Shown in pieces: positions 43,944 to 56,400 of a DNA stretch of 64,000 nt; the first letter of the stretch is position 1, and each line of letters opens with the position of its first letter. Position numbers and translations under genes: made by a program. The notes under the pieces were generated by a model. It was not told the origin of the DNA. It did not search any database and worked only from the letters and a program-made list of their open reading frames with translations. Source of the stretch: Bacteroidetes bacterium GWF2_33_16 (GTDB lineage: Bacteria > Bacteroidota > Bacteroidia > Bacteroidales > UBA12077). The stretch lies in contig MEOE01000013.1 in NCBI GenBank assembly GCA_001768565.1, positions 349,930 through 413,929 of the forward strand, given 5' to 3'.

Positions 43944-44468
43944 TTATAATACATCACCTACAAATTCTTTATCAGGATGGTATGTTATCTTTCTTTTCCT
44001 TTGAATAGGAATACTATAATATTCAGAAAAAAAACTCCCTAGTTTATTTATTTTATTAGATTTTGCAGATTTATATATTAAAATGTATTTATCATTTTTG
44101 TTTTTAATCAATAATTCATAACGTTCATTCATTACTCCCTTAAAATTACTTGTTTTTGGTGAAAAATTTCTTACTCGCATAGAGCTTATCATATTAATTA
44201 GGATTATCTCATTTACATCATCAATGTATACTATGCGTGATCGAAATTTTAGAAATAATAATTGATTATAAAACTCACATTTATTATTAAATAATTTTAC
44301 ACCTTCCCAATAAGTTATGCAACATCCACTAGAAATAAGAATAAAAACACTACTTATAGTATAAATACCATTTCTAAACCAAGAAAACAAAATAATTAAT
44401 ATTATAGAATACCATATTAAGATTAAGGGGAAAAATGGTAAAAACTTAATTGTTGTTTTTTTTTTCAT
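43944..44468 (-). CDS. Membrane protein with a PH-like domain, candidate immunity protein
   Basis: 174 residues. Two adjacent hydrophobic helices (about 9-30 and 35-52: FLPFFPLILIWYSIILIILF, then ISSVFILISSGCCITYW) precede a soluble beta-rich region (FLKFRSRIVYIDDVNEIILI, then YELLIKNKNDKYILIYKSA) that resembles a bacterial PH domain. I do not recognise an exact family. It begins 9 nt after the stop of the 4070-residue RHS gene on the same strand, the usual location of an immunity gene for a polymorphic toxin. That function is inference. AT-rich like the RHS C-terminal tip. Confidence 0.55.
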   Translation of the reverse strand: MKKKTTIKFLPFFPLILIWYSIILIILFSWFRNGIYTISSVFILISSGCCITYWEGVKLFNNKCEFYNQLLFLKFRSRIVYIDDVNEIILINMISSMRVRNFSPKTSNFKGVMNERYELLIKNKNDKYILIYKSAKSNKINKLGSFFSEYYSIPIQRKRKITYHPDKEFVGDVL

Positions 44469-44477
44469 TATAAATGC

Positions 44478-47400
44478 TTATTTTTTATCTTCTGTGCCTG
44501 ATGAGGTTGGCTTAAACAAATCGACCCAAGCTTTAATCCATGAACCTTGGTAAAATGCATTCCATACAGATTGTTGTTTTGAAATTTTCAAATTAAGATT
44601 TTGTTCATCTAGTATTCTCTGTCCAGTTTGAAAAACAGCCTGTTGGTAATTTTTAAAATCTTCTGCATATCCCATTGAAGTATAATTTGGACAATCAATG
44701 TTGCCACTAACCATATAGTTCATAACATCTGCCACGAAACTACCCATATTAAAATTAACATCACCTGTATTCATTCCAGCTTTAAATTCGCTACTCCATT
44801 GAATACCAGTAAAGGCAGCTTCAATAATTGCACGATTTTCCATTGCGGTATTGAATGCCAAGTTAAATGCATAAAATTGTATTGCAAGATCTTGTCCCCC
44901 TAAACTAGAATAAGTTTGAGATGCTCCATATGCAAATTCGGCTATATTTCTTGACATGTCTGCAATTCCACTACCTTTTAATTCTCTGTACTTTTGTGCA
45001 CCCTCTACCTTTATGGCCTTTCTATTCCATGAAATATCTGGTTCCTTTGTTATATCAACTTTAAAACTTGGTAAGTCATAATCTTGATCTCTTAATACAG
45101 CAACTTCATTCTGTGTAATATTAAAATTTGCAAGAGGTTTTGATTCTTTATGATAGCTATTATTTACCATAAATTCTCTATTTAATGGTCTGTTATCCTC
45201 CCAAATCCTATATGATGCAATTTTACTTCCATCTCCAAGTTCCACATGTGATGTCCTTAAATAAAAATCAGTTTGATAACCCAATATCTCTAAACCATCC
45301 AAATCAATTGCTTGTATTGGGGTATTTCCTGCAAATTGATATGGTGTCCACCAAGCATAAGATTTTGTCAACGGATCTACACTCAAGAACTTAGCAATGC
45401 GTGGGTCGTAAATTCGGAAACCGTAATCGTAGCTTGCGCCTGTTGCGCCCTGCCATTCATTGTCCATTTCTTTTCCGTTAAAACCGAACCTGTATTTATT
45501 TGCATTATGGTTCATGCCGGGCATTATACTACCAAATGGGTAGTAGTTTTGGGCGGTTAACAAGCTTGCCAAAAAGCTGTCGGGGTTGCCGTCGCTGTTA
45601 TTGTCAACGGGTTGTGCATACCCACTTACTGTTGCCAGCACGTTGCCTAAATGGTTTTTAAGTTCGTATTGCTTATTGCCTGAGCTATATGAGTTTAGGC
45701 CATTGAGCCCTATGCTGGTAATATCTCTGCCTTCGGCAAGTGTACCTAACCTGTCGGAGCCATAAATGCTGAAATCGCTAACTATAAACGCACCTGTTGT
45801 TCCTGTACGCTCGTAGGTAGCCATAATATTACCTGAGGCATCGCGGTTGTACCAGGTGTATTTCCACTGGCTTTCGGCAGTTAGTACACCTGCGCTTCGG
45901 GGTTTAACCACTTTCAGTATACGGTTACCTGTTGCATCGTAAGCAAACTCAAGATCGGGCAGGTTATGGTTTTCGGTTGTACGGGTTATGTTGCGTACTT
46001 TACCACTTACTGTCCACTCAATATTTGCAATATAAGCCTGCTTATCGGTAACAAGATTACCAATTGCGTCGTACACATAGTTATTGGTATTTTGTGTACC
46101 AATATCGCCAAGGCCTTTATCGCCGGCAGCATCGGTAACATGGCTCAAGCGGTTTGTTTCGCGCGTGAGGCCATCGTTAATGCCGTAATAACTATATTCC
46201 AAATTGTCCATTAACTCGTTTTGCGAATGCCTTTTAAGGGTTAACAGGTTTCCATTGCGGTCGTATGTTGTTTCGAGCGAGTAGGAGTCAAGGTTAAGGT
46301 CAGTATACCATATATTCGTACTCACCACATTGGCATCGGCAGTAAACACATTTGCTTTTTTAATACGGTTTAGCTGGTCGTACTCATAAGCAAAGGCTTG
46401 TGGAGCAGTAGTACCGGGCATAAACTGTTTAATGGCAGTAACCATGTGGCCAATGTTCCCATTGTACAGGTTGTTTTTATTATTTGTAGCCACAGGACTG
46501 GTTGAACTGTTTGCTTCGAAGGCATATATACCCGTTGTTTCGAAGCCAACTGAGGAATAATCGTTGGTGTTATACCCAAGTGTAAATCCAAATTCGTCTT
46601 GTGGTATAAGGGCATTAATATTATTACCTGCCAGTCCGTCTTTACCAATATCTCTGTTTGGTAATAAAGTATTGGAGTTAACACCTTTAATCCATCCTTG
46701 CAATGTATATGCATAGTCGATACCTTGTACTTTGTTTTCGCCCAGTTCAACACGTGCCAGTGGTCCGTGGTCGTAATAGAAGTAGCGGGCATCTTCGTCG
46801 TAATCCATATTGTCGCGCGATGTATAAGCCGCTGTAATACGGTTATCGGCGTCGTACTCGTATTTATGGTAGAACTGGTCGGGCTCGCCAGCCTGATAAC
46901 TTACCTTAATTACTTTACCGCTAATTAAGTCGTACTCGTAATCGAGGCGTTTGGCTTGCTGTCCTTCGGGCATCGATTTGTTTTCCTGTACGAGTGTTTT
47001 CACGTTTCCGTGTATGTCGTAGGAGTAATGCGAAGCCACATCGTATGCAATAACCTGCTGGTCGGGTTCACCATCGACACCAGGTATTGTTTCTATTTCG
47101 CCACCACTGCGGTATGTTGAAGAAGCCACGCGGCTACGCAGGTTTTGTTGTCCTTCGGCACCAAACATCTGGCTTACTTCGCCACTAAGCGGAGCATCGT
47201 AATAAGTACGTGTAATGTTAAAGGTATTGTTGTTTTCAATCCAACTCAAATACAAGTCGTTATCCATTTGCTCGCCCACATATAGTCCTTCCACCGGTGT
47301 TGTGGCAATAATCTCGCCAACACGTTCAATGCGTCCCAAGGCATCGTAAACGGTAAAGCTATATTTATTTGAATTTTCGTTAAACTGTTTTGCATTTTGC

Positions 47401-50400
47401 GAAACGACTAAACGGCCCAGCTTATCGTAGTAGAATAGGGTAGAGTACTGATCACTGAAATCGTACAGCTTTTCTACCACACCATTGTTACCTACCACAA
47501 CCATGTTGTAGTTATCGGTAAAGTGGAAAGCAGTATAGTTTTGGTTGTTTGTACCCATCTGGTCGACAGTGTGCCATGTTTGGCCGCCGTTAATGGTTTT
47601 TGTCATAAAGCCATTTTCGCCAAGAATATATCCTGTTTGTGTATCGATAAAATGTACATCGGTAAGATTGGTAGAACCAGCACCTGCTGTAATGGGTTCC
47701 CATGTTCCACCACCATTTGCTGTTTTGTAAACAAGGCCATTATCGCCCACTACAAATCCAACAAAACGGTCGGCAAAATGCACCGCATTGAAATTACCCG
47801 ATAAACCCGAAGCAGCAACCCATGTACCGGTAATTCCTAAGGTTGTTTTATACACAAACCCGTTACCTACAGCAAATCCAAGAGTTGAGTTTACAAACTG
47901 AATGTCGTTAACTTTTGCAGGGCATGTAAAATTCGATGACCAGTCGAGTGCACCATTTTGTGTATAATAAATAGCACCATCGTTTCCGGCCGCTACACCT
48001 TGCGATTCGGATATAAAATAAACAGCATGCAGGTCATCAGCACCAGAAACACTTAAATTATTTGTATTCCAGGTTTGGCCTTTATCAGTTGTTTTAACCA
48101 CCAGGCCGTTTTCGCCAACCACATAGGTTGTATTTAAAGAAACCTGGTGCATAGCAAACATTTTGCCCGGAGTAAAACGGTTGGCAATAGCCCAGTCGCT
48201 GCCACCATTTACCGAAGCAAACACTTTACCATTTTTACCCACAGCAAGCATATCGCCTTCGTCATCGGGGTTATAATCAACAGCTTTAAGGTCTTCAACA
48301 GGTCCTGTAACCGATTGGCTGTTCCATCCAGAACCACCCAAAATGGTATTTTCCTTGGTGGTTTTATTTGCAACACCAACAGCTATTCCATCGCCAGAAG
48401 GAGTTAAGGAAAGACCATTCAGGTGCTGAATTATCGAACCAGTGTGTTTTGTCCATGTACCGGTGTTATACTCAAGGATAGTACCATTATCACCCACAGC
48501 AACACCCTCGTTATCGGAAATAAATTTAACGTTTTTAAGGTTATCGGTAGCAGCCACATTTTGTATTTGCCATGTTCGGCCACCCGATGTAGTTTCGATA
48601 ACTGTACCAGCATCGCCCACGATATATGCTTTACCTACTGATGTGAGTTCGAAGTTTTCGGGATCAGCAATGGCAACACTGCGTAATGCAGGAACTCTTG
48701 TGTTAAGGGTTTCGTATGCCCAGGTAATACCACCATCGATTGTAGTCCAAAGCTCACCGCCATTACCCACCAATGATGCATTAAGAGGCGTATATAATTG
48801 AACATCGTTAATACCTGTTGGAGTAATTTTAACCGGTTGTTCGTCTTGCATAACAGTATAGCTTACATCGAGCAAACTATATGAGATTTCACCCAATGGA
48901 GAGATGTTCATTTTTATTGTTGTGCCATCGTTTTTAATGAACAAACCAGCAGTTGGTCCGGCAAACGAGAGTTTAATAATATTTTCGTTTGTAACCGGGG
49001 CAGGATTTGTAATTCCGAAGTCTATAGCATTCCAGCTTGCACCAACGTTTTCAGTTATTACAACGGTTCCATTGTCATATAAAACAATTATTCTGTTATT
49101 AGATAATGCATACACATCGATAATAGCATTTGTATTGTATGTTACTGAAGTAGGGATCTGAGACCAGTTATACATACCTATAATATTTTTCGTACCACAG
49201 AATAATTTATTGTTATCACCACCCACATATCCTTTAGAAGTTGAGTTGAATGAAATAACACGAGGAGTTACAGCAGGGTGTCCCATAAATGTTGAGTTCC
49301 AGTATTGCCCGTTGGTAATTGATTTGTAAATAGTACCATCGGTAGCTACTGCAAAACCTGTTGATCCGGAAAAGCAGAAGTCGGCAAATGCTACATTGCT
49401 GGCTTTTGTCCATGAGCTACCACCATCGGTTGAATAATAAATAAAGTTATCCTGGCTAAGCATAACGGGCCAGCTCGGGCTCAGGTAATGTATGTCTTTT
49501 GTATTTGTGCGGAATGTATTGTTTATCTTACGCCAGAAACCACCTGTTTCACGTTTAAGGATAAGGCCGTCGTTACCAGTTGCGTAGGCAATTCCATTTG
49601 AGTAATCAACAAGATTCAAATCCGGAGATTTAATGTTCGAGATCGATTTCCAGGTATATCCTTTGTCGGTTGTGCCATAAACCCTGCCGGCATCGGTAAT
49701 AGCAACAGCCTGGTTGCCAGTAAATACAATATCGGTAAGGTTCCCTGTAATGATATCAGCCAGTCGATTCATCGGACCAGACCAGGTTACACCAGCATCA
49801 GAAGTAAACCAAATCTTACCCGATTTTTCGAACACCATACCTGAGTTTTCAGTTTCGAAATTCAACTGTACAAGGTCGGCAGTAGTAGGTATCGGAATAA
49901 GATTCCATATTCCGGCATCGGCCATTTTTATTACAGTACCTTTGTTACCAACAGCAAATGCTTTATTTGTGGTAATATACTGAATAGCATTGAGGTCGTT
50001 TACACCTGCAATGGTGGCTTCGGTCCATGTTTTGCCTCCATCATTTGTCTGGTAAATAAAACCATAATCTGCATCGTTCGATATTATTGAACCATTGAGC
50101 GAATTCCCAAACTGAACATCTTCAACCGATTGGTTAACAGGTATTCCGCTTTCACCTGTATAATCCGAAGTATTCCTTATTTCGAGGTTATCGTGATCGG
50201 GCATGCTCTGGGCTACTAACTGGTTAAGTGAGTTATATTTGTACGAGGTAACCATCTTGTGATTGGCAAATAAGGTTTGCGTTCCACTGTTACGGTCGGC
50301 CCGAATAGCTGGAAGTTTGTCTTCGGTGAACTTGACAACACCTTCGGGTGGAACGGTACGTACAAGGTTACCAGCCTGGTCGTAATAGTAAAGTGTATAC

Positions 50401-53400
50401 TGGTGCTCGCCTTCAGAATAGATCATTGTAAAATCTTCGGCGGCTTTACTTAATATTTCTTTAATATAGTTTTCCCTGAAATCGATACGTTGGTTACGCA
50501 AATAAACTTCGTATTGCATTCTGGCATTGAACTTAATTACTTCAATTGTTCCTCCAAGGCATGAAGCTTCTTGTACATCGATATTGTACTCATCGGTAGT
50601 TGTAGAAAGTCCGGGAAGGTCACACATAAAGTCGACATTGCCTGTGAAATTGGAGTTGCCAGTACTTCCGAATGTTTCACCAACCAATGTAATATCGTCG
50701 ATAAAATAATCATTTTGAGCGCCAGCAAATTTTCTGTTCACGATGGCAAGGTTAATAAAATCACGCTCCCTCGAATTGAATTTAACAATTATTTTCGCCC
50801 AATGATCCCACGGAATAGTTTTACAATCGTAAGTACCAGAATTTCTATATTCTCCACTATAATAGGTTTGAATATTATCCTGTATTTTATAAATTTCGAT
50901 TTGGTATCCTAAATTAGTTAATGAGGTTAAATTTTTTGATTCCCAATTGTCAATAAAACCAAAATCTAATGTTGGGGTAGTTTTACTAGCACCATGAAAT
51001 AATTTGATATAAAATGAAAACTCATAATCGGTATTAGGTTCAATTTTAATACCCTGCATCCAGTTTATATTGTATCCTTTTGGATTGTCAGCGCCGTTAG
51101 CGTCACCATCAATAGCCAAGGTATATCCTTTCTTTTCGGCAACCCTGTAATTATAACTTCCTTTGCCAACATAAAATACTCCATAATTGCTCCAGTTTGT
51201 GTTCCATAATAACTCAGTATTAAACCCTAATTCGTTCAGTAATGATTTATAGTCAGCTGAGTTAACGTCAGTTATAATATTGGGGTAATTGCCAGTCAGT
51301 GGTTTTTCGAAATCGCCGTTATAAACCAGGTTTTCAGTAAAACCTGCTTCTCCACAATTGCCCAGTTTTACTTTATCGGCGGTACCATTGAGCAATTCAA
51401 TTTCTCCATCGGCAAAATGGCCAATAATATAAAAACGGTCTTCCGCAAAAGGCCTAATTGCAGTAAAAGATTTTAAATCATCGAAATTATTATGGGTAGT
51501 ATTTGCAGGCAAATATAGCTTAACCTGGTTAATTGTTTCAAAAATATCGATAGACATTGACTCATCCAGGTTTTGAACACTTGCTAATGTATTTAGCTGA
51601 TTCATTAATTCTAAAGCTTCGGAAGAGGCATTACAATCGAGGTTAACTGTTGGGTAGCAATTTCCTATATTAAAACCTGCAGCAAAACCTCTGAGCTGCA
51701 TGCTTACTTCAATAGGATTTCCTTCTTCGTCGGTACTCACAATTCTAGCTATCATGGTAAAATAGTGAGATGAACCATCCTCAGCTATTGCTGTTTGGTC
51801 AACTGCAATATTAGAAACCTCAACTATTTCGTTTAGATAATAACCATTATATGGAGGCAACCAAGCTTCTATTTCTGATGGGCTATAACCAGTATAATGC
51901 ACATATTCTACATTGCCTAATGCACTCCAATCGAATTCATTGTTTAAATAGTCTTGCAACAATAGAGCTTCTGAACTTGGAGCACATTCATAATAACCTG
52001 AATATGCCAGATTACTCCCTGAGTTTTCAGGGTCAAAATCAGAAGGGAGGGCTACTTCGCAACTGCCCATTTCAATGTATGAAATATTGCCCAACAGGTC
52101 AAAATATTCATAGGTAATGTTTGACCCATCTATATATTTAACCTTTGCTGTAACAACAAATTCGTAATTGGTGCCATCATAAGGTTTAATATTTCCAAAT
52201 GCAACAATATTTTCGAAATTAATATCCTGATTATTATTATAAAAATCTATTCTTACTTCACCATATGATATTCCATCAACATAATCGTTAATAAAAACAG
52301 AAAATACATTTTGGTAAATATTATTGTATAGTACATTGTCATAAATATCATCGAAGAAATAGAACCAATTTTTGTTCGGGTTAGATGGGTCGCAAACCAT
52401 ATCAAAATAAGTAACCATATTTTGATTAAAAGCTGCATTGTATGCAAACCCACTTTCTGTCGTAGGTTCAACATCCTGAGGATAATTGAGTTGGATACGC
52501 TCGTTATCCTTCTTCCAGAAATCTCCATAATATAACAATGTATTAAGTACTGTTTGCAGTTGCACAGCTTCCTTGGTTGGTGTGCAAATTGGGTCAAAAG
52601 TACAATTTGCTATATCTAAATTAATAGAACCTTCGATCTGGATTGTTTTTGTTCGATTAGGATAATCACCATTGTAATCTGTATCAGATGGGTCTATTTT
52701 AACCTTCCCTTCCATAAGGAAATTCCCATTTGCAATTTTTGGGATAGTAGTTGAAATAGGATTTGCAATTGCACGAATACAGCAAATTTCGGTAATATCA
52801 GAAAAATCATAAAAATTACCGGATTCAATAATTTCGAGAATTATATTTTTTGAACTTCCTATTTGAGCAGTAATTCGATCTGTGCCAGAAGTAACGTTCC
52901 AATCAACTATGTCTGTTTTGTTAAATCCCATCGTTTCTTTAAGATCCGGAACAAAACCGTTGAAATCGCAACCCATTGGGTGATCAATTTCTAATTTACC
53001 ATTTTTCACTAATGCATCAAGCAACATTTGCACATCGCGTGCAAATGGACATACTCCACACTGTTTGTAAGCAGAAATATCGCTTATATTTTCTGTTTCA
53101 TCAATAATGTTTTGTTGCTGGCTAAAACAATTATCAACATCGAAAGATAAGCTCTCTTCATCCTCTGTTTCTGGATCAGCCTGTGTATTACATGGACTAA
53201 ACTCGCTACTTTGGAAAGTAAACATATTTTCAACGCTGCTAAATCGTTTTGTTTTATCAGTATATAAATCATACCTTTTACAATGGCAAGGTTGTTCAAT
53301 CTTTCCATTTTTTCCACCAATTCCGATTCTATAATAGAACTGTGTTATAAAACCATTTTTTAAAGGATTGAAGTTTTCTTCGCCTATACATTCATTGTAG

Positions 53401-56400
53401 AATTTATTTTTTATCGAATACCAGGTAACATATTTCTGAACAACTTTTGCTTTTTGTCCGCTATACAAATATCTAAGTACTTCCCATTCAGTTGAATCTA
53501 ATTCTGTTTTAGAGGTGGGCATAGGTTCTGTGTTACAACCATTAGGGTTATGGACGATTTGGTATGCTGCTTCCCATATTGAATATGTATCGCCATTTTC
53601 GCTTTTAGTGTAGTTATTCAACGCATTGGTCATAGCCCCTTTTAATTTTGCTGTCAGAATAATGGAAGAGAAGAAACCTTCAGTTAAACTTACTGTTCCA
53701 TTAAAGAATGGATCGAAGCCGTCGAAATCAAAACTACTATTTATTAAATTGTATCCGTTTGCCTGAGCATCAGAAAAGGACATATTAAGCCATTGATAAT
53801 CGAAATAATCACTTTCTGACATTTTTTCGCACAATTCATAATGCTTAAACTCAGGATGATATATTACTAATGATTTGGCCCATTCGGGTTTCCAGTTGGC
53901 CAAAAAGTCTTCTACATTCTTAAGGTATTGAGGTTCGATTAAATTATCAGGTAAGATTTTAGAAATATCCTTTACTTCGGGTATAAATTTGTTTGGTTCA
54001 ACTTCGAATAATTGTATATAAGCTATTGTTGTATCGTCATCGTAGTAATGAAATTGTTCATTGCCTTCTTTTTCAAAATTTTTTGGGTGTTTCCAGTCAG
54101 GATGCATGGCGTTGGATCTTTTAGGTAATCTATTGCCGGTATTAAAAACAGATAGTGGAAATTTTGAAGGGTCAATTGCTCCAATTTCTGTGTCCATAAC
54201 GGTCCCGTTTACAATGCCTCCCATTTCCTGGATATCCCCATATTGTCCCATAGGGCTTACATCGGCCATTAATGAATATATTGCACCGGCACATTTACTC
54301 TTATATCCGTCACCAACACTAATAGCATTACATTCTTCAACAAGCGCAGTATATTGAGCTTCGGTTAAACATGGATCGCAATCGGGATTATAATCATAAT
54401 AATATTGGTTCAATTGTTCGCAATCCTGTTCAGTAATACAACCATCAAAACTGGCATTCACCATTTCCTGGTCGATAAAGTATGATAAATCCATTAAACA
54501 TGCAGATGCTTCGGAATTCATATATTCATTAATATACGTATCCATTGCAGCTTTGTCTACTGTTATCTCCTTTACCAGTTGATAGGTGCCAGGCTCAAGA
54601 GCTTCAGAAATCCAAGGTGTTGAATTGCTGTAAACAGCTTTTGGTAATTGATCGGGGCTATCTGTAGAAGATTGAATGGTACCAAAATCAATTATTATGT
54701 CATTCCCTTCACTATCGTGCAGCATGTTTTCGCCACAGCTATTTACTAATTTTACTGAAAGGTCATAAACTCCTGCAAACTGCTGTGTATGTGAAACTGT
54801 TACATAATTTCCATTGATGTCTTTTTCAGATTTGTCGCAGGAAACCACAAAATTTTCCCCAGTAAATGAAAAATTAAATGTTCTGGTTTCGGGAGCCGAA
54901 ACACTTATTGGCCGACTAAAAACAAGTTTACCTTTTTCAAGGTCTATTTCGTTGCCAATACCAAGATTATCGTTCGCATCTACTTTATTTAATAAGTCGG
55001 TTTCTTTTGTAACTGTATTACCAGTACTTAACTCGTGCAAATTTTCGGGAGCAATTCCTGACAGAGCTGTGGCTACAACTTTACCAGACATATCTAGGTA
55101 AGAAATGCTAAGTTGGCCATTTGGATCTTTTACAAGGTTCTTTTTAAAATGGTTCGCAACACCAGCTTCTGATCCGAATAAAAGATCTAAATCTTTTTGT
55201 TCGGGAGTGGCGTAGTAGTACTTGGTAATTCGTTCATTTTCCTTTCCAATCTGATATTGTATACCGGCACCGCCTTGTGCTCTAATTCTGCCAGTATTAT
55301 CAGGCATAAAATCAGTTTGAACAAATGGAAATCCTTCGGCATCTGGTAAATACAATTGTTTATTAGACAAATCCGGGTTGTAAGGAGAATAATAATTAGC
55401 AGCACCGCTAACATTTGGCGACATAGGTAGCGGAGTATTAGTACATGAACCATTTTCATTCTTATCAAAATCGTTTCGATTATATGGCCTTAACTCACCA
55501 TCATTTTGCCCATCGCCATCGTTGTCGAGAATAAGATTGAAGTTGTCTTTGTATTCAAGCTTTTCATTTCGTGGATCAGGCACAGGAAGAACTGTAATAG
55601 CACCTCTTCCCTGGTGATCATAAATTGTTTCGCCCACCAAAATTTTATTGTCGGTATTTAATTTTGTAACTGTTTGTCTGTTACGTAAACTACCATCAAA
55701 ATAGCTACCCACAATTTTGTTTTTACCTTCTTCGGCATAGCTTACTGTATATTGCCAATTTAGATTTTCATTATTATTAAAATCAGATACATGAATTTTA
55801 CTGGCAATACATGTAACGTTTTCACAGTTCGTTATTTTCGGATCAGCAGACCATTTGGCGGGTAAGTTATACGTATATCCATTAAGTGAAGATTTACCAA
55901 CTGCTCTAACTCTGTACAAGATATATCCCTTGTCGTAAGTATAGGGAATATTATAATGATTGTCTGATGTAGTTATTCTAGTTGAATTTAATTCAAAAAT
56001 TCTTGGACTAATTGGAATATTTTCGGGACTTAATTCTCCACCTTCGCCGTTATATGAATTGATAAATGACCATTCCAGATCATATTCTATAGCACCAATA
56101 ACATATCCCCACGAAATATCTATTGTTCCGTTATTTTCTAATTGCGAAGTATGCTGAATACCTGTAGGAACGCTGTTTAAATCAAGATCATAATAACGTT
56201 CAACTTCGATATCAGCAGATAAGATTAAATTAACTGGCCCTGACCCGGAAATAAACTGGATATTATCAACGGTTGCATTTATTGTATGTGCACCTTCGAA
56301 ATAAAATACCGATTTATCAATGAAATTTCCTGAAATATCAGAAATCTTAAGCTTTTTAGTAAAATTATTTGCAATAAACCCAGTACCATTATAAGTGTAA

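Noticed and set aside
44478..45290. T9SS C-terminal sorting domain on the RHS protein
   Set aside because: The C-terminus is helical and ends in a Lys-rich tail with no Ig-like sorting domain or SP-gliding signature.
45185..56157. Numerous plus-strand and off-frame ORFs inside the RHS gene
   Set aside because: They are shadows of a continuous 4070-codon frame that shows clear domain motifs throughout.
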